This document shows, piece by piece, positions 23,776 through 36,364 of a DNA stretch of 64,000 nucleotides (positions are counted from its first letter, which is position 1; the number at the start of each line of letters is the position of its first letter). The translations under genes were made by a program, and so were the position numbers. Origin of the DNA: Pithys albifrons albifrons (Eukaryota > Chordata > Aves > Passeriformes > Thamnophilidae); assembly GCF_047495875.1 (NCBI RefSeq), contig NC_092467.1, forward strand, positions 13,295,566 to 13,359,565, written 5' to 3'. Below the pieces are notes generated by a model. That model worked only from the letters and a program-made list of their open reading frames with translations, made no database searches and was not told the DNA's origin.

Positions 23776-26475
23776 AGTGTTGTATTTACCAATGAATGTT
23801 GTTAACTCACTGTTATATCAATCAAATGCATTGATGCTTCTGTCTTGTGACTAAAGTATATCGCTTCTTCTGTGACTCTTCTCTGCAAAAAGATGTATAT
23901 GGACTAGAAAACATAAGAAGTTGTTTTCAATAGCCCAAAATTACTGTGGTAGATTGAAAGGAAAGGAGATGCCCAAATTCCTAAGTATATCTTTAATGAT
24001 TTCATGTACTTCTAAAATGTAGATGGGTATTTCTCTGGAGAAAAAAACAAAATTGGCAGAAATTTGACTGAAAATATTAATTATGGAGCTTAAGAACTCT
24101 ATGATATAAGCCTGTATATAAAGGTCATTCAGGCACATTACAGACATGGGAGTAGGAATTCAATGAGGGCAGAAATTTACGGCAGAAAGTCATGACCCTT
24201 TCATGCCTTAGCAGGGTAGAGGAGAATGATTTTCTTGTGGTGAAAGCCACTGTGCCCAGTGGAATAGGTAGTGGTGTGCTGCCCCATCACACCATTTGTA
24301 ATGCATGTTGAGGTTTCGATGGGGGCAGCTATTTTTAGATTCTTTGCAAATGTGAGTACTGTTTCAAAGGGTAAGTGTTGCACGTATTTGTTCTCCTGGT
24401 GCAGTGGAACCAGTCAGTATGCAGAGTGGATTGGTAAATGTAGAAAACATATACACATTGCAAATGTGTGTAAAAAATTAAATGTTGTCTTAATATACGT
24501 CTCTTATGAAAAGTCTGCACTGTTTTTATGCATGTGACTCAGTGGGCTGATTTATTTTTCAGTATTTTATTTCATTTTTTCTCACCATCCCAAATCTATG
24601 GGGTATATGCTTATTACAGTTCAAAATAAATGCCTTGCATAAGAATTCCTTCAATAAGAATGGTAGCTGTGCTTTAATGTTTAGAGTCTTTTAGTTTGCT
24701 TATATCTTTGGATTTTTCAGAAAAATATTCTAATATTTGACCAGAGTCTAATTTCATATTTCCAGATCAGCTGAGTAGCTGATTTTCAGCCATCTCCTTG
24801 GTGAGTTTTATGCAAGTTTTAACCTGCATGCATTTTTGATACATGTGGAAATTGACTTTCATTTCCTGCATGCCTAAAATAATTCCGTGTCTTTTTAGAT
24901 TAATGCCATACATCATATTTACCTTAATAAGTTAAGAAAATGTCTTCAGAGATGTCTCCCTTAGAGCTAAAACTGGAATTGGGTCTTAAAGATTAATCAG
25001 TTAGTGGGTAACTTGCATTACATAAGGTGGAAATACAGGCTGGAAATAATTTTGTTTAAAACAGTATACTTATCTCTTGATATGATGTATTTTCCTATGT
25101 TAATAATTTGCTATTTTAAAGTTGGATAACTGCCACTAGGGTCAGCACATGATGTCTATTTTTGGCTTCTTCAGAAAATATTAGAGTTTAAATGCAATTA
25201 AAAAACTCTTGATCTGTGACCTTCTATGATGTTCCTGGTCTGCTCTGCAGTTATGTTAAAGAACACACATGCCAGTGGCACAGACCAGCTGACTGATTTT
25301 CCCCAAATACTTTATACAATCACTTTTCATTGCTTGGGTTTTTTGCTTTCTCTGGTTGCAAATATTGGTATACAACCAAATGGCACCCTCTCAGCCTATT
25401 TCATTGTTCTTATGGAGAATAGTAATGGAAATTATCTATTTATTCGGTGAAAGACGCTCTGCAGAATGAAGACACGGACTTGAATGGTAGTTACAATTTT
25501 GAACATTGCATGTTTTTTCACCAAAATAAACAGTCTTTAAGGCATGAGATGATATGAAGCACATGATAGGAATTGTGCAGAAGACATAAGTGTTGGCAAG
25601 TTTCATCCTGTAATGGATATCAGAGTTAAGAACCATAATCCTCTTCTTGTATGCTGAAGTTTAAGCACTGCCTAACTCCCCATTGAAACAAACAGCTAGT
25701 AATTTATGGTTTAAATTTAAACCAACATGAAGCTTCCAGAGTTGAAGTATTTCGTTTAACCTTTGCCTTGGTTCCACATCATATCTGCAGTAAACTATAG
25801 AAAGGAGTTCTATGTGATTATTTGGTATAGGATGCAGTAGCCCCCATGGTTTCCTTAATGTGGTTAAGTGTTCACTTGAATTTAGGCTGTGAGATCTACA
25901 CTGCCTGGGCAGAAGGAATCAAAATGATTAAATATTTTCAGCACTTCTTGTACTGCTCTACTGTAAAAGACCATAATCAGGATTTTGCAATTCGGTACAT
26001 GGAATGCAATCTTCAATATGCTGAGTTTTAAGTAGTTTTGAAATGCTTGCATGTATTTAGATGCGAGATGTTTGTTGCTATAGCTTCACATCCAAGTAGA
26101 AGTTTTCACTGACATGAATGAAAGTATTCAGGGCAACCAAGGTCACAATGAGAAGTTGTGTCCTTGAAAGCAAACTCCTTGATTTTTTGGGATCATAGAT
26201 TAAGTTCTGGTAACTTAGATACTTACTGAGGTAAATATCCTTATTGGAGATGTTAATTAGGTGTTTAGTCACACCTGTACAATCATTTGCATGTCTTTTT
26301 TCATATATAAGGAGTTTGCATGATTATTGTGCTGTCATAGAGCTGAACTAGTTTTGTGTCAAATAATCTTTCCCAAAATGTATTTGTCTGATGCTCCTCA
26401 CATCTGCAGACTTGATGGCATTGTTTTGTTGTGGTGATATTGTGGCATATGTTTTCTTGTCCACTGCATGCTTGC
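23776..26475. other. Unique AT-rich non-coding DNA
   Basis: No gene, RNA or known repeat is recognised. Open frames up to about 90 codons (24271-24537, +) have no recognisable content. Confidence 0.55.
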
Positions 26476-26531
26476 GATGCTATCAGTGAGATAAATTTAT
26501 CTTGATGCTATGAGTGAGATAAATTTAACTT
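26476..26531. repeat. Two-copy 28-bp tandem duplication
   Basis: The unit beginning GATGCTATCAGTGAGATAAA (26476-26503) is repeated at once at 26504-26531 with few differences (C to G in the first part, T to A near the end). Slippage or a small local duplication would explain it. Confidence 0.85.
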
Positions 26532-28190
26532 CCCTTGCAAAACTAGTGCATGCGGGGGATGTTCTCATCAGACATGGATTTTATCTACAAGTTGAAAAGA
26601 ATAAGAATATAGCACTTAAAAGCACTGTTTGCCTTCTCAAAGGGCTGCAGGAAGTCTCTTTGTAGAAATTGTAAGACTTTTCAAACAGCTGTTTAAAGGT
26701 TTTGTGTGCGTGAGAGAGGACTTTGTCCTCCTGGTTCTTTTAAGTAAAAAGCAGGCTGTGTAAAACAGGGGGAAATGCTTTAAAAGTTTTACTGCAGTAT
26801 ATTTCTTTGCCTAGGAGGATGGAGGACTTTATTATATTCTTTTTGTTTTCCTCCTTTATCTTTCGCAATATGTTCCCTGGTCCTTGGGCTCTGTCAGAGA
26901 GAGCGGTGACGTTCTTGAGATGCATCCTGCCAATACTGGGTCAGATGGTTAATATCACTAGATTGGGGAAACCATGCTGCCTGTTTCTCATTCCTGCTTT
27001 GCATTTATATGAGCCATTGTTCTGTGGGGTTGAAAAAAGAGCCCCAGCTGAAAAATACCTCACTTGCTACACATTCAAACAGTTTTAAACAAGCATTTGG
27101 CTGGTTTTCAGACTGTATCCTGCTGTAATTTCTGCCCTTCAGGGAAGAGGGAAGGTTCTCCTGCATAATTATAGCTGTCATTTTGCGGCAATACAAGGAT
27201 AACTATGGGGGGCAAAAATCTTTTCTAGAGAGTACATACAAAAGCTAAATATATATTGAAATAGATATATGTAGATTTTTTTCCAAATTTTTCTGCAGAA
27301 ATACCAACCTAATTTGGAAAATATTATATGAAATTAAAATAATGTAATGTGTACTCATACAGTGTTTCCTAATTGGTCCCTGCCAAATTACACTGTGCAA
27401 TTACAGGTTCATTCATCCTAGAATAAAACTCTAGAATTGCTAATCCACCAGTCTCAATTAGAAACTGGTAATATATTTTATTTATTTTATGATTACATAT
27501 TACAGATTACATGTGACAAATATTTTGTAAGAACAGCATGACTTCCAATTATTCACAACCCTGAACAGACGAAGTCGTAGACTGTTAAAAACCACAGAAT
27601 GAAGAGCTTCTGGCAGGGAAAGAGACATTTTTCTTAATATAAAATTTATCAATGATGAAAAAAAATTCTGTGCACTGTATCTAGAAGTTGAGAGTGGCTT
27701 ATAGAGGTAAATACTTTCAGCAGTTCAGGAACTGACTTAGGTCTAAAGCTGGGAGCTTTCTGTCTTTATATATTTTAATCTTTATTTTATCCTTTACTGC
27801 ATGATCTTCTCCATTTGTCATCTTCCCCTGCTTTCTAGGAAGCTGCTTAATTAAGAACAAAGGTGTTAATTGGCATCAACCCAAAGGTATATTCTAATGA
27901 CATAACTTTATTTGATCTTAAAAGGAATCACACTATATTCTCAGGCTGTAGGAGGTCAGGATTTCCTCTCTTAGCTTCTCAAGGGTGATTTGGAGAACAA
28001 ATACTGTGAAGAATGTTAGGATCCCGATAATAATAAGTTTATCTTTAATATTTTATCAAACACTTATTTTTCATCTCTGTTTTGAACCATCAGGAAATAA
28101 TTTATTTTAGACTTCATTATGGATGTTTGGGGAACCAAAACCAGGTATGATGTTTCATCGAGAGAATGTTTGTATAGAGCACTTAAAAGG
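26532..28190. other. Unique non-coding DNA
   Basis: No gene or repeat is recognised. Overlapping open frames of 61 and 93 codons near 26740-27088 lie on opposite strands and neither has recognisable content. Confidence 0.55.
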
Positions 28191-28235
28191 AATCACAGAA
28201 ATCACAGACTATTCTGAGCTGTGAAATGCTGGCTG
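28191..28235 (-). repeat. Possible CR1 3' tip
   Basis: AATCACAGAAATCACAGACT followed by ATTCTGAG resembles the reverse-complemented last bases of a CR1 element (the AATCACAGAAT-type terminal repeat and the ATTCTGAGTTGG variant). Similarity is lost after about 45 bases. It may be a very short 5'-truncated insertion or a chance match. Confidence 0.4.
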
Positions 28236-31200
28236 GGTACTCCCTTTGGGAGGGGAAGCTGTTGACAAGTAGTTTTCCTTCAGGGATCCACTTTCTGATT
28301 GGTGTTCTAGAGAAGAACTTCATAATTTTGCATGAAGCACCACTCTGTTTTCAGGCCACCTAGCAAAGAGCCGTGTCATGTATTTGTTTTCAGTTTTTAG
28401 ACTGCATGTGTTGATCTTTGAGTAAGTAGAGGAAACAACTGGCAGCTGCTGTAGCACAGTGGGATTCTCTGTCGTTTGGTCTTCCTTTCTCCTCATTTCT
28501 CTTTTACTTTTGTGTTATGTTTTTCTGTGTATTTTCTTTCTTTTTACTTTCCCAATGCTGTTAATTCTTGTAGAATTCAGCAGTCTTTGTTTCCTCTGTT
28601 GTATAAGAACTTGGGCACTGAAGATGATGGAGATGTTTTCATTGAATTCAATGTGCGCAATTCAAAATTGAAACTGTGACTGTACAAAGGGATATGTAAT
28701 GGGACAATACCTTTGAGTCTGGGTGATACCTAGCTCATGGTGTCTACTGCATGAAATTTAGATCTCTTGAGTTACTGTTTTGAAGACAGTTCTAACTGGT
28801 GTCACTGCTGGCAGGCTAGCTGGTATGGCCAAACACAAGCAACTGGGAGAGAGACAAAACCTAGGAACAGAGAGATTATTTGCACCTTTTACATGCCCTC
28901 CTGCTCTGAGTACTTAATCTCTGTTACACTCCAATGGAGACAGTTGACAGAGAGGAATCCTGTACCTAAAAAATGAATTTCAAACCAAACACTGAAGTCG
29001 ATGTCAAAGGTTATTTTCCTCATAATATTTCCACATGGTAAGACATAAAGTGACACTGAAAAGTGTTGCGAATTTCAGAATGTAACCATGTTGGATTTTT
29101 AACTAGTGGAAATCAATGAAATTTCATTAATTTTAAAAGGGCTAGGAATATTTTTGCCAGTTGAAGTTTTGTGGTAAGATCAGCATTTATGTAAAAGCTT
29201 CTGCATGTTTGGTTTGCACTGAAGAAAAACAATCAGCATCATCTAGTGTTCATAAAGCCTTTCCATACTATAAATCATCAACCACTTTAAAAATCTAGTA
29301 ATTATTTTATAAAAAAGAGGAATTTAAAGATTTAAATTAGTAACTTTGTACACGGTTGATAAGTGTAGGTCCTGAGATGTCCTGAAACAAACAGCCTTTT
29401 TAAAAACAAAAAACTCTCAAACAACGCCTCTGCCATAAATGTGGGTTTATAGCTGTTAGAATCATGTGATTTCTCAGACTTTTTCACTATCAGAAGTTGG
29501 TGTTTTTGTTAGGAATTCCTCTGTTGTCACTTGCCTTCTTTTTTTCCTCTGTTTTTTAGCCTTTCTGTGAGGAAGGAAAGTAAAAGAAGCATAAGGTTTA
29601 AGGCAATTAAGTAAACCACCTACAGCTAATACAGACAATTTTCAGAAGATAGTCACAAAATGAGAGGGAATTTGTTAAAAAAATGGAGGTTAAATCTCTC
29701 TGTGTATCCAAAAAGAGCTGGCTGAGGTCACAGATCACAGATATGTAGGACAAAACAGTGTGTTTTAGTCTAGAAAAAAAAAAAACGGCTGGTTGAAATT
29801 TCTTTGAGTCCAAATTTGGAAAACTATTTTTACCATTTATCTTTCAGTGTATTTCTCCTCTTGTACCAAGCTAGTCTGGCAGCCTAGAATGTACTTGAAA
29901 TGTCTTCCCTTACTGTCTAAAATGATAGCTTTCATTTCAGGACTTGGCTTATTATTATTTGATCCTGTAACCCCTTAAGGCCAGTGTTAGCAGTTGGTGT
30001 CAGGAAATCCCAGTTCCCAGTGCCAAGGGGTTAATTGCTTTTTACCGTTTGATCTTTTTATGCCCACTTTATATGCCACCTGACCCTTTTACCATCTATA
30101 GGAGGTACTCATACTTTTCTTTACTGGCCTACTTCTTGAATCTCCCCATAGCTTTCCTCACTTCTGCCTTGCCAATTTTGCATTACATCTTTTCAACCAA
30201 AACTATTGCACTTGACCTGAATTTTTCCTTCTTATGCTATCCAATTTTCTTGGCAGGAAATGTGCAGTGTACTGTCATTGTACTTCTAGGAACTGAAATA
30301 GATCAATAGGATGGACATACAATATGTTATAAAGAAAAAAATTTTAATATGTATAGCTATGAAATTGAAATGCTGATATGTTAAATATGGAGAGCTTTGT
30401 TGCATAAAAATAATTGTTACGTCTTTTCAAACAATAGAGTTAAAGTGTGGGGGATGAGGGTCAGGTGGAGGGGGAAACCCCTCAAAACTAAATTAAGACA
30501 TCTCAGATTTTATTGTTGTCTTATCTTCAAGCAAAATATGATCAGATTTGTCAGAAAGATTTGCTTTGTCAAGGCTTACACTACATTCATTGAAAATTTT
30601 GGTTCGCTGCCAGGTTTCAAGCATAATACATGAATTTCTTTAGGGTTGCTTGGTTTAAGAATGGAATTCTATTTATGTTTTCTTCATATTCCACAAAGTT
30701 AGCAATCAAGCTGATATTATGCCATAGTACTTTTTGAAATCTTTGCAGTTATTTGTCAGCAATTGACATTTTGTTACATACTTTAATTTCCTTGAGAAAG
30801 TGAGAAAATATTGAAAATTATTGAAAAAATTAAAAAACCCCACCCAAATCTATCACCATATACTTCAATGGTTATAATTCAGTGAAATACTTGTCTTCTG
30901 GACTGTTTCTCAAACTGTATGTGCCACTAAAACTTTCAGATTTTTTAAATAACTATATTACTAGTAAAGTAAACAGTCATAAGTAGGTAGGAAACTTGGA
31001 CAGTTCATCTGTATGGAAAGGTCAATAACAGGTCTTAGTATTAAACAAATAAAAGGGGTTAGTTTAGATGGGTAAAAACAGTTCTACCAGCACTAAAATT
31101 TCCACACATTCTAGTATATCCATATCTCATGATAAATTGGTCTCAGTTTTCAATTTTTCCTGCAGTTTGTGATTTTATTAAATATTTTCCATGATGTTTA

Positions 31201-31430
31201 TCTGGTCTGACAGAATGAGAACTCACGCATCAAGATTTTTCATTTAGCAGAGTGCTTAGGTCTTGTCACTAGTCTTTCAGGCTGCCTATTTTTCACAACA
31301 GCAGTAGATACTTGATTCTCTTGTAAACCTTAGTGATATTCAGGTTTGACAAAACTGTATTGCCAAATTAGTAAATGATTTTTTTAAATGAAAGTGAGAG
31401 ACAAGGAAAGAAGCATGCAAAAACCTAGTG
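28236..31430. other. Unique AT-rich non-coding DNA
   Basis: No gene or known repeat is recognised. A 12-base A run lies near 29774-29785. Open frames up to 86 codons (30049-30309, +) are rich in Phe and Leu as expected from T-rich DNA, and are not taken as genes. Confidence 0.55.
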
Positions 31431-31666
31431 CATTGATGTGAGATTTATTGACTTCAGAAAATAGATTTAAAAATAAGAGTAAAGTTTTAGCTTTAATGGA
31501 TCATGATTTGTTTAAAAGCTTAGTTGAATTCTGCTAGTTCTTTGAAATATATTCAGTATGACTGTGCAGGTCTTTCAAAATGTAACTTAAAGTAAAATTT
31601 ACATGCGCTTGAGTTTTAGTATGAAGATAAAAACCTGCAAAGATCATTTGAAAATCCACATGGAAG

Positions 31667-31974
31667 TTATGAACTTCGCAGACCTTTATGCTTGTGAATT
31701 TCATCTATTTTGAGTTCATTTTTCTCCTCCTCAGCTACAATTTGCTTCCTCTGCAGCAAAGGAACTAATCCTTTATCACCTTTAGAAGAGGCCATTGTTT
31801 CCATCCTGGCGTTTGCCTTTAAGAGCCCACAAGGATGGAGCCTTTTTTCAAAGATGCAATTGCCTGTCCTGTCTTCACTGCTGCTTTCTTTCAGCTCTTG
31901 TTCTGGGGGCAGAGTACATGGATTCCTATTCTTTTGTTCAGGTGCTGCTGTGCTAGATCCTTCTAACTCTAGGA
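31667..31974 (-). other. Candidate terminal coding exon, weak
   Basis: On the minus strand the frame is open from a CAATCAG acceptor-like site at 31975 to a TAA at 31667, 101 sense codons after a two-base codon remainder. The peptide is hydrophilic and rich in Lys/Glu, for example KGDKGLVPLLQRKQIVAEEE, with no family recognised. An AATAAA (31444-31449, minus strand) lies about 220 bases after the stop. The phase matches the candidate exon at 33441-33583. Against it, the acceptor has a poor pyrimidine tract, the plus strand is also open over much of the region, and purine-rich DNA yields Lys/Glu-rich peptides by composition alone. Confidence 0.18.
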
Positions 31975-33440
31975 CTGATTGTTGTCTTAGAGAGCATATG
32001 GCCCTTATAGAGAGTTGGGAATGTCATTAAGTTTGCATAATGCCTACAGCACTTTCTGTCTCTCAAAGGTGAAAGACTGCAGAGCAGAATCCTTTCCGTT
32101 TTGGCTGCTTTGCCACATGAGTCTGCAGGAAGAAGAGGGATCTTAATGTAGGTGGGATAGCCTGGTCCTGCCAGTCATTGCTTTTACTGTCTCTCAGGAT
32201 ATTGTGTGAGTAAAGTCAGAATGGGCCCCTCACTAACCAAGAAATCATGAAAATAAAGTGGTGAATTTGGGGAATTAGGCATTAGTAGATATGTTTACTA
32301 TTTTCCATAGATGCTAATAGTGTCTGGAAGTAGACTCCTTCAATATGAAAGCAAAAAGAACCACAACCCCCCCTCTTAGAGTCATGTCTGACAGCCAGCA
32401 GAAAATAGTATCCCATGAATTCATCTGTATTTCTGACAGTATAATCCCCATCTTAAAAAAATTTTAAGCTTGGCTGCCTTAGCAGTGGGTCAGCCTTCTA
32501 ATAATTTTCTCGTTCATTATCCAGACTTCTATCTTGCTACACAATAATAATTAGTTTAATTTCCCTTAGGCAGCTATAAGTTTTGTTGTTAGGGAAGTGC
32601 AATTGCTGTATCTTCAGATCCTTTTTGGATGACAGTATATTTTTCCTTCAAAATGCAAACTGAGAAATACAATTGGTATTTCATTGAAAAAATATGAGGA
32701 AAATAGAAATGTTTCATTTCTCTTTCTTGATGCAATATTTCATATCTTTCATGTTGAATTAGCTCAGCAGAATTGTTTATTGAATTTCTTTTCCAATGGG
32801 CAAACATAAGACTGTTTTTTCTAGAAATTATTGTAAACTAGTATGAAATGTTGCAACAAAAGTTATAGTTGAGAGTTGTTTTGGACTGACAAAGCCAAAA
32901 CAGAAAGTACAATAGTGAGTTGGTTTGCCAGAAATGTCTTTCTGATTGCCCAGGTTGTTTTTTCAGTGGCATGGAGCTGCACATTTGAAGGAAGGGTTAT
33001 CAGAGGTCGATGCCCATCCCACTGGGATTCTGACTTTTAGCTAAACCGCAGCCGCAAACAGATTTATGGTAAACTATCCTCTAAATAAATGGCAGCAATT
33101 CTGAGCTACTGAATTACCTGGTTTGCTTATGTCTTTAGGCTTCATATGAGTAAACAAACAAAAAAAAATCACTGTTGTACTGAGGAAAAGGGTAGGTGAG
33201 ATGCTGTACTGCTCCTCTGCATGTTTAATTTGCTCTTCTGACTACTTCCTTGAACGTTGCTAAAAAGGGGGCTGATTAATTATTTATTTTTGCCATAGTA
33301 GCAGATTGTAAGTCACAAGATCAAAGTACTTATCAAAATCTCTGAGTCTGTGTGCTTGAAAGCCAAGGACAAACCTACGTGAATTCTGTGGACTACAAAC
33401 CTCTCTATTGTGTGGCACATTTGCACTGCCAAGCTATTAC
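31975..33440. other. Unique non-coding DNA
   Basis: No known gene or repeat is recognised. If the two flanking candidate exons are real, this would be the intron between them. A small CpG cluster lies near 33005-33050. Confidence 0.5.
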
Positions 33441-33583
33441 CTGAAGTGCCTTGTAGATATTCCCCATTTAAACCTGACTTTGACCTTTTATTGTTTTCTT
33501 TCCCATGACCTCTTTTCCCCTCTTGTCCAGTTTGAAGGGTGTCAAATCTGTCTGGCACCAAATGGTGCCAAGTACTCAGGAGC
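33441..33583 (-). other. Candidate internal coding exon, weak
   Basis: The minus strand has a good acceptor (pyrimidine-rich CTCTCTTATTTTG, then ACATTTACTCAG) and, 143 bases on, a plausible donor (CACTTCAG then GTAATA). Between them one frame is open: one base, 47 codons, one base, including PDRFDTLQTGQEGKRGHGKE. The trailing base joins in phase to the two leading bases of the candidate at 31667-31974, which has about a one-in-three chance of happening at random. No family is recognised. Confidence 0.18.
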
Positions 33584-34449
33584 CTGAGTAAATGTTACAA
33601 AATAAGAGAGCTAATTAAAAATCTGTAGTGTTGACATCTGCTTAATATATGCAATATTTCCAGAACTTGATAGCAAGTCACCTTACAGTAGCAAGGGTCT
33701 AAGTCAGACTGTTTAAATAAAGCAATAATGAAGTATAGTGATATAGTTTTAAACTTGGAACTGTTCCAAATGGAGTCATAAAGTGTGCTAATTGGTTCTG
33801 TGAATTGGAATGCAGTAAAAGTCAAATTTTACAACAGTGACTATTATGCAGCGGAATTAACTTGGCTACTCTAGAGGTTTAAAATATACCTTACCATTAA
33901 GAAACAAAGTCAAAAGATTATAGGGATTTTACTTGGCTAACAGAGAGACTGACAAGTCTGTTTTCATTGTTGAAGATTAAGATAACAAGAACAAGTGAAT
34001 TAGCATAGTTAGTTAAATGTAAAATGCTGTTTGTTTGAACAAATTAGTATTACTGTCAGAATTGATTAGGTAACACATTAGAACGGTAACAAAAATTTAA
34101 GTATTTTTTGAGTCACTTAAAATATACTTATTTGTTCTACCATCAAAGTTACAGAGCAACTTAAAGTAATTAAATTCATTAAGTTAAAAACAAGTACAGA
34201 GATTACTGCTTTGACATTGTTGAATCATCTGCAATGTTTAAGATTATAAAACACAAGCCAGATCATTTTGTGCCAAAGTCCTAATCTGAATGAAATGCAT
34301 CAAAAATGTCATATCTATTTAGTATATTTCTGTAAATTTTAAATCAAAACAAACTGTTAAAGGATTTCAGTGTCTACTTTTACTTGAGGCACTCCATTTT
34401 CTGTGGCAGGAACTTTTCAATCCATCCAAACCTCTGTCTACTAAAGCTT
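33584..34449. other. Unique AT-rich non-coding DNA
   Basis: Very AT-rich sequence with no gene or known repeat recognised. Confidence 0.55.
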
Positions 34450-34485
34450 GGGGGTGGGGCGGGGGAGCGAGGTGGGGGGGGAGGG
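34450..34485 (+). other. G-quadruplex-forming motif
   Basis: A 36-base G-rich tract with runs of 5, 4, 5, 8 and 3 guanines separated by one to six bases satisfies the usual G3+N1-7 pattern several times over. It stands alone in AT-rich DNA, with CpG in GGGGCGGGGG (an Sp1-type GC-box core). It could fold on the plus strand or bind Sp/KLF factors. It may also be just a low-complexity purine tract. Confidence 0.75.
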
Positions 34486-35770
34486 TTGATATGATCTCTT
34501 ATTGTAACTTAATGAAATTATCACTATTTTCCAATCTTTTCTGTATCTTCAAGAAAATTATTATTGGCAGTCAGTAAGCCATGGGTATGGCAATCCGCTA
34601 CAGTAGCCTTAGCAGCTCAGATCACTGCCTGCCCAGTCCTGTGTCTTTTCTTACAATGGGAAATTCAGACTCAGAGAAAAATGCAAAATACCTTTAACTG
34701 GACAGCTAAACTAAAAGGGGTAGACAGGGAGCATTTAGTTCATCCCCTGTTATTCTTTGAGTCTGTTCTAATCTGAACTCATTCTCTAACATGAAATCCA
34801 GTGTTACTAGTTTATTTGAAGCCAACTGTGGTCTGTCCAGTCTTTCCTGGTGGGTGCCTCAGGAATATGTGATGGAACAGAACTTTGATGTACTTCATAG
34901 GATCTGCTTTGTGTAGAGGCATCTGCTACAAATAACCTGTTTCTGAATGTGAAGAAGCTGTCAGGTATGGAGAAACTTGCTGGAGAAGGATAGCAAGGAG
35001 TAGATGCAAGCAAGAAGATCTTTTGCTTTGTCTCTGAATTCTCTGTAACTGAAGTAAAACAATTTAGAAGGATAAAATTTAAAATATGGATCATGAAAGT
35101 TAAAAACAGACAAGCATTGTGTGTCATTGTCCTCTTTAGGTTTACTGTAGCAAGTGAAAAGATAACTGTAATAGACCAGCCATTAATAATTCAATTGGAA
35201 ACAGGTGCAACAGTTGAAGTATTTAAACTGCACAAAGATTATATTAGTTTACTATCAATCAACAGCTGTAGAATAATTGCCCTTTTAAAATGTAGTTATA
35301 AAATTGTTACCAACAATAACAGTAAGCCAAATCTATGACAATGTTGCTAATTTGGTACTTGGATCACCAGCAGATGCTCAGAAAAAAAGCAAGCTTTTCA
35401 TTGACAGTTGAATTTGTGGGTAGCTTTGTTGCAAAAAAATTATTATTGACATGATCAGGTAATAAAATGCATTGATTTAGTCTGCTAAATTTGGATAAAA
35501 GCTTACCATTTTAATGTACTCAACTGTTAGTGTAATATGATATGAAAGAAAATCTTCTGCTTGAGCCATTTGTTTTTAAAACAAAATATTTGCATTTAAA
35601 CATTGCAGAACTAAAAAGAGGCATTGTAAAATGAATCTGATTCATATCAGATTTATTATAAGGAAAAGCTTATATGATGAGTATATGATCCTTAAGGTGT
35701 ACCAAGGGAGCAGATACAAACTTGTTGACACTGTCATGTGGAGTACTGCCAGAAAAGATAATGTAAAACT
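34486..35770. other. Unique AT-rich non-coding DNA
   Basis: No established gene or known repeat. A minus-strand exon-like frame at 34807-35048 is listed separately. The rest, up to the palindrome at 35771, is AT-rich without recognisable content. Confidence 0.5.
34807..35048 (-). other. Candidate exon-like open frame, weak
   Basis: A strong acceptor on the minus strand (GTTTTACTTCAG) is followed by two bases and 79 sense codons up to a TAG at 34807. The peptide has a mixed composition (for example STPCYPSPASFSIPDSFFTF) rather than the Lys- or Phe-rich bias that chance frames show here. No family is recognised and no good donor is seen, so it would have to be a terminal exon. Its presence 1.2 kb upstream of another exon-like frame on the same strand is suggestive only. 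Confidence 0.17.
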
Positions 35771-35788
35771 AGACAACCTAGGTTGTCT
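35771..35788. other. Perfect 18-bp palindrome
   Basis: AGACAACCTAGGTTGTCT equals its own reverse complement with no spacer. It is close to a dyad-symmetric protein-binding site in form, but may be chance. Confidence 0.9.
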
Positions 35789-35802
35789 CTAGGTGTGAAT
35801 TT

Positions 35803-35830
35803 AACAAACAAACAAACAACAAAAACAACC
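35803..35830. repeat. Short (AAAC)n simple repeat
   Basis: Imperfect AAAC units just after the palindrome, grading into AACC-rich sequence ending in a C run near 35834. Confidence 0.8.
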
Positions 35831-36125
35831 AACCCCCCAGAAAAACCGGAGAGTTTATTGAGCTGTTTGTTCAAAACTCTCTATGGAAAACAAGCTTTAG
35901 AGTGTGAATTACTTTGAATTATGTAGTTTAAAAAAGTTTATGAAGAAATTCAGGATGTCAGGATAAAAAGCACATTGTCAAGACCTCAAATGTTTTTCAG
36001 CAATGGGATGACTAGAAACTAAGCACAGGAGCTTTTGTGCTGGGAGGGAAATGAAGCAGCAGTGAGCATTTTAAAGAATCAAAGCGTCTTAGCCAACTAG
36101 TCCTTGTTCTCTTATTATGAACTGA

Positions 36126-36364
36126 AACCTATACTTTATATTAAATATTAGGAAATAATTACTTACTGTGAGGGTGGTGAGCCCCTGGAATGGATTACCC
36201 AGAGAAGTGGTGGATGCCCTGTCCCTGAAAGTGGTCAAGGACAGGTCAAATGGGGCTTTGAGCAATCTGGTCTAGTGGAAGGTGACCTGCCCATGGCAGG
36301 GGGGTGGAACTGGATGTTCTCTTAGTGTTCTCTTAGGTCTTTTCCAACCCAAACCATTCTATGA
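36126..36364 (+). repeat. CR1 3' end fragment
   Basis: Plus-orientation CR1 3' region. It starts with a diverged ATTAGGAAATAATTACTTAC block, continues GAGGGTGGTGAGCCCCTGGA, and includes CCCATGGCAGGGGGGTGGAA. It ends with CCAACCCAAACCATTCTATG, which carries the terminal octamer. An 11-base internal duplication of the GTTCTCTTAGT type lies at 36316-36337. The 5' part is missing, the normal 5' truncation. Confidence 0.95.

Noticed and set aside
31710..32030. Plus-strand 106-codon frame after a TTCTCCTCCTCAG acceptor-like site
   Set aside because: The acceptor is excellent, but the peptide is rich in Ser, Phe and Cys as expected from pyrimidine-rich DNA, and no donor or family supports it.
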